Shown here: one piece after another, positions 61,057 through 64,000 of the stretch
How positions within the stretch are numbered: the first letter of the stretch is position 1
How the letters are laid out: the number at the start of each line of letters is the position of its first letter
NCBI RefSeq assembly: GCF_020010905.1
Contig: NZ_JAGJBY010000002.1
Span: forward strand, 1,550,001-1,614,000
From: Streptomyces acidiscabies
GTDB lineage: Bacteria; Actinomycetota; Actinomycetes; Streptomycetales; Streptomycetaceae
DNA length: 64,000 nt
Reading direction: 5' to 3'
Made by a program: the position numbers and the translations under genes
The notes under the pieces: generated by a model
What the model was told of the DNA's origin: nothing
Seen by the model: the letters and a program-made list of their open reading frames with translations, nothing else
The model's database searches: none

Positions 61057-61437
61057 ATGAGCGGTTTCGGTTGCGGCGGTTCCTTCCTCGCCGACTGTCC
61101 GGCGCGTCTGGCGGTCGAGCTGATCGCCGACAAGTGGACGGCGGTCGTGCTCTACGGCCTCAGCGAAGGCCCGGTGCGCCACGGCGAGTTGATCGAGCTG
61201 ATCGGCGGCATCTCCCGCAAAGTGCTCACCCAGACGCTCCGACGGCTCGAAGCACACGGACTCGTCCACCGGCACGCCTACGCCGAGGCTCCGCCCCGCG
61301 TCGAGTACGAACTCACCCCGCTCGGGGCGACGTTGATCGAGCCGATCCACATGCTGACCGAGTGGGCGAGGGCGAACGGCGAGGCGGTGCTCGACGCACT
61401 CGACGCCACTCCCGAACCGGCCGCTCACAGCAACTGA
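61057..61437 (+). CDS. HxlR-family transcriptional regulator
   Basis: Small winged-helix regulator of 126 residues. CPARLAVELIADKWTAVVLYGL is the family start, then FDE-type RHGELIELIGGISRKVLTQTLRRLEAHGLV, the recognition helix and wing, and YELTPLGATLIEPI. Cys residues at positions 6 and 14 (in FGCGG and ADCPAR) could sense oxidants or electrophiles, as in related HypR/YodB/QorR proteins. ATG 61057 is used (TTG 61048 is in frame). It is divergent from an NADP quinone oxidoreductase-like gene and probably represses it. Confidence 0.94.
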   Translation: MSGFGCGGSFLADCPARLAVELIADKWTAVVLYGLSEGPVRHGELIELIGGISRKVLTQTLRRLEAHGLVHRHAYAEAPPRVEYELTPLGATLIEPIHMLTEWARANGEAVLDALDATPEPAAHSN

Positions 61438-61459
61438 GACACCCGCCGGGCGCCACCGC

Positions 61460-62788
61460 TCAGAGCCGCGCCCCCTTCAACGCCATGTGCAGCAACAGCC
61501 GGTCCTCTCCGTCGTCCAGATCCAGCCCTGTCAGCTGCTCCACCCGCGACAGCCGGTAGTACAGCGTCTGCCGGTGGATGCCGAGCGCCGCCGCCGTGCG
61601 GCCCGCCTGCCCCGCGCAGTCCAGGTACACCTCGGCGGTCCGCGCCAGTTCGCGGTGGGCGGGGGAGAGGAGGGGGGTGACGGCGGGGTCGGCGGCGGAG
61701 CCCAGCGACGTCAGCAGCCGGTACGCGCCGATCTCGCCCCACCGCGCGACCGGCCCCAGCCGGGGCTCGGCGAGCGCGGCGCGCGCAGCGGCCGACGCCT
61801 CCGCCCACGAGACCGCCAGCTCCTCCAGCCCCTCGCGCGACCCGGACACCCCGGCGGCGGCCCCGCCCCCGGCCCGCTCCAGCAACCGCGCACCGACATC
61901 GACGCCGGGGACGGGCCGCAGCAGAACGGCGAGCGCATCTCCGTACGGCGCCGCCGCGCGCTGGGCCGGGCCCGCTCCGTACGACGCTGAACCTGTCCCG
62001 CGTTGAGCCGACCCAGTCCCGTACGGCGCCGACCCCGCCCCGTGCTGACCCGCCCCCGCAGAGGCACCCGTCGCCTCACCGCCCCGCCCCGTCCCGCCAC
62101 CCGACCGTGCCCCGCCACTCGACCCCGTCCCGCCACCCCACCTGCCCCCGCCACCACCCCACTTCACCCCGCACAACGCCACCGCCCCCGGCACCATCCG
62201 CACCGACGGCACCTCCCCCGCCCCCCACGGCGCCACGCACACCACCACATGCGCCCCCTCCGCCCGCGCCCCCAACCCCGTCCGCAGCTCCGCCACCGCC
62301 ATCTCCCGCTGCCACCCCGCGTCCGCCTCCAGCACCCCCCGCAGCTCCCGGCTCAGATCCGCCCCGTGCTGCGCCTCGTCCCCGAGCAGGACCCCGATCC
62401 GTGCCGTCACCTCCATGGCCGCCGCCAGCCGGGCGTCGTCGAGGGCGGCGGAGTCGAGGAGCCAGACGTAGCCGAGGACGACGCCGCGATGGCGTACGGG
62501 GAGACAGATCCGGCCCCGGTAGACCCCCGCCTCGGGGGTCGGCGGGATGCGGACGGGGCCGGTCGCGCGGGTGATGCCGAACCCCTCGAACCACTCCCGC
62601 ACGGTGGCCGTCGAGCGCCGCGTGAGGATCGAGCGCGCGCGGACCGGGTCGAGCGCGGACGCGTCCAGCTCGGCCTCGCTGTCGTACACGCCGAACGCGA
62701 TCAGCTCGAAGTCCCGGCTCTCCAGGGTCGCGGGGACGCCGAGGAGGCCGGAGATCTCGTCCACGAGGTCCTGGTAGGTCGGGGTCAC
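61460..62788 (-). CDS. PucR-family transcriptional regulator, probable regulator of proline use
   Basis: Regulator of about 442 residues, divergent from putA. The N-terminal sensor region has DLVDEISGLLGVPATLESRD and GYVWLLD; the C-terminal PucR helix-turn-helix (AEVYLDCAGQAGRTAAALGI, RQTLYYRLSRVEQLTG) is intact. In the middle (about 206-276) is a low-complexity insertion very rich in Gly, Ala, Thr and Ser, with repeats such as GTGSAQR and GAGSAPYG. GTG 62788 is likely; ATG 62827 is an alternative. In Streptomyces and Mycobacterium a PucR-type activator (PruC/PrpU type) next to putA activates proline catabolism, so that is the likely role. Confidence 0.88.
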   Translation of the reverse strand: MTPTYQDLVDEISGLLGVPATLESRDFELIAFGVYDSEAELDASALDPVRARSILTRRSTATVREWFEGFGITRATGPVRIPPTPEAGVYRGRICLPVRHRGVVLGYVWLLDSAALDDARLAAAMEVTARIGVLLGDEAQHGADLSRELRGVLEADAGWQREMAVAELRTGLGARAEGAHVVVCVAPWGAGEVPSVRMVPGAVALCGVKWGGGGGRWGGGTGSSGGARSGGGTGRGGEATGASAGAGQHGAGSAPYGTGSAQRGTGSASYGAGPAQRAAAPYGDALAVLLRPVPGVDVGARLLERAGGGAAAGVSGSREGLEELAVSWAEASAAARAALAEPRLGPVARWGEIGAYRLLTSLGSAADPAVTPLLSPAHRELARTAEVYLDCAGQAGRTAAALGIHRQTLYYRLSRVEQLTGLDLDDGEDRLLLHMALKGARL

Positions 62789-62933
62789 CCGGCCATTCTG
62801 CGCCACGGGGAGCCGTCGTTCATACATCTGTCTGAGATCCCCGCCACGGATGCGTGACACCTGTCGATGGCCCACGATCGGAGAGATCCCTAGGTTCACG
62901 GTGACTTGGTGCTTTATGTCTGTGGAGGTGCCC

Positions 62934-63860
62934 GTGCTGGGTCCCGTGATACTCGCCGCCTCGCGCAGCGACCGGATGCGCCGCCTGATCTCGGCGGCCC
63001 CGGTGACCAGGCAGGTCGTCGACCGCTTCATCCCCGGCGAGACGGTCGACGACGTCGTGCCGATCGTCACCGACCTCACCGCGAAGGGCCTCGAACTCAC
63101 CCTCGACGTCGTCGGCGAGGACATCACGACGCCCGAGCAGGCGACGGCCGCCCGCGACGCCTACCTCCAGCTCCTGGAGCGCCTCGGCGAACTCGGGCTC
63201 GGAGAGAAGGCGGAGGTCTCCGTCAAGCTGTCGATGTTCGGCCAGGCGCTCGGCAACGGCCATGAAACCGCTTACAGAAACGTCCGCCGGGTCGTCGAGG
63301 CCGCCGACGCGATCGGTACGACGGTGACGCTGGACGCCGAGGACCACACCACCCTGGACTCGATGTTCGCGATCCACACCGACCTGCGCCGCGACTTCCC
63401 CAAGACCGGCTGCGTCATCCAGGCGTACCTCTTCCGCACCGAGACCGACGCCCACCGCCTCGCCGCGAGCGGCAGCCGGGTCCGGCTGGTGAAGGGCGCG
63501 TACAAGGAGCCCGCCGAGGTCGCCTACCAGCAGAAACACGAGATCGACAAGGCGTACGTCCGGATCCTGCGCACCCTGATGGACGGCGACTGCTACCCCA
63601 TGGTCGGCTCCCACGACCCCCGCCTGATCTCCATCGCCCAGGAACTCGCCCACCGCGCCCACCGCAAGCCGGACGAGTACGAGTTCCAGATGCTGTACGG
63701 CATCCGCAGCGACGAACACCTCCGGCTGGCGGCGGAGGGGCACCGGATGCGGGTGTACACGGCGTACGGGACGGACTGGTACGGCTACTTCATGCGCAGG
63801 CTGGCGGAGAAGCCGGCGAACCTGCGCTTCTTCGCACGCTCCACGCTCACCAAGCACTGA
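62934..63860 (+). CDS. putA: Proline dehydrogenase (monofunctional PutA)
   Basis: FAD enzyme of 308 residues that oxidises proline to pyrroline-5-carboxylate. Signatures: KAEVSVKLSMFGQALGNGHE, TVTLDAEDHTTLDSMF, GCVIQAYLFRTETDA, VRLVKGAYKEPAEVAYQ, and the C-terminal YGTDWYGYFMRRLAEKP. GTG 62934 is chosen because GGAGG lies 5 bases upstream and the known homologs start at LGPVILAASRS. The frame begins earlier, at ATG 62916, with a poorer site. pruA starts 20 bases after the stop; together they give glutamate from proline. Confidence 0.97.
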   Translation: MLGPVILAASRSDRMRRLISAAPVTRQVVDRFIPGETVDDVVPIVTDLTAKGLELTLDVVGEDITTPEQATAARDAYLQLLERLGELGLGEKAEVSVKLSMFGQALGNGHETAYRNVRRVVEAADAIGTTVTLDAEDHTTLDSMFAIHTDLRRDFPKTGCVIQAYLFRTETDAHRLAASGSRVRLVKGAYKEPAEVAYQQKHEIDKAYVRILRTLMDGDCYPMVGSHDPRLISIAQELAHRAHRKPDEYEFQMLYGIRSDEHLRLAAEGHRMRVYTAYGTDWYGYFMRRLAEKPANLRFFARSTLTKH

Positions 63861-63880
63861 TATCTACAAGGGAGTTGTCC

Positions 63881-64000
63881 ATGGACGCTGTGACCCAGGT
63901 CCCCACCCCCGTCAACGAGCCGGTGCGCGGCTACGCCCCCGGCTCTCCCGAACGGGCCCGGCTGGAAGCCAAGTTGAAGGAGCTGGCCGAGAACCCGGTC
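63881..64000 (+). CDS. pruA: Delta-1-pyrroline-5-carboxylate dehydrogenase, 3' part outside window
   Basis: Only the first 40 codons are inside the window: MDAVTQVPTPVNEPVRGYAP, then GSPERARLEAKLKELAENPV, the usual N-terminus of the PruA/L-glutamate gamma-semialdehyde dehydrogenase family. AAGGGAG precedes the ATG at 63881, 20 bases after putA. The enzyme oxidises the semialdehyde to glutamate. Catalytic residues are beyond the window. Confidence 0.9.
   Translation, partial: MDAVTQVPTPVNEPVRGYAPGSPERARLEAKLKELAENPV

Overview
The window is chromosomal DNA of a Streptomyces or a very close relative. It is strongly GC-rich with the third-codon-position GC bias of actinobacteria, uses many GTG starts, and carries housekeeping genes in the order I remember from S. 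coelicolor around SCO5480-SCO5520 (opp, cysteine desulfurase, mnmA, ligA, GGDEF-EAL gene, gatCAB, second GGDEF-EAL gene, ilvBNC, serA, putA-pruA). That synteny is from memory, not from a search. I see no rRNA, tRNA, CRISPR array, prophage or biosynthetic gene cluster.

Layout. 1-2180: tail of an oligopeptide ABC importer (two ATPases). 2181-9971: single genes (M1 aminopeptidase, TRIC-type channel, secreted-type esterase, thioesterase, TIGR03086 protein, WYL regulator, TetR regulator with two small membrane proteins). 9972-10383: tandem-repeat spacer. 10384-16988: cysteine desulfurase and MnmA (tRNA 2-thiouridine sulfur relay), separated by an oppositely oriented Tat multicopper oxidase and a PGRP-type amidase, then an amidohydrolase, DUF427 and LOG-like proteins. 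17020-21364: a small accessory block of surface-chemistry type (Stf0 sulfotransferase divergent from a GT8 glycosyltransferase, an SDR, a GT39-like membrane glycosyltransferase). 21460-27101: MetE-like protein, ligA and a GGDEF-EAL protein (RmdB type). 28375-31940: gatC-gatA-small membrane protein-gatB. 32059-36818: membrane protein, acyltransferase-3, GNAT, a solitary tnpB element and two small conserved genes. 36951-43524: a large LAL-type LuxR regulator, a DUF6191 protein, a lipoprotein sugar dehydrogenase, an aldo/keto reductase and a 2-hydroxyacid dehydrogenase. 43915-52480: a second GGDEF/degenerate-EAL protein, then ilvB-ilvN-ilvC and serA, with a leader peptide and attenuator before ilvB. 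52909-55056: a DHA2 drug exporter divergent from its TetR. 55031-59898: a four-gene Opp/Nik-type ABC importer whose two permeases are fused, preceded by a Zur-box-like sequence. 60023-64000: MDR oxidoreductase and HxlR pair, PucR regulator divergent from putA, and the start of pruA.

The most interesting items are: (1) the Opp-type importer with a Zur-like box and a fused permease, which suggests a zinc- or metallophore-uptake system; (2) the solo tnpB element with recognisable ends and a probable omega RNA, sitting exactly at the 3' end of a GNAT gene; (3) the divergent sulfotransferase/glycosyltransferase pair; (4) two c-di-GMP proteins with opposite catalytic signatures; (5) a dispersed intergenic repeat family (nine copies here, long and short forms) and a 58-bp A-B-A-B tandem repeat. 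All were read by eye; no database search was possible.
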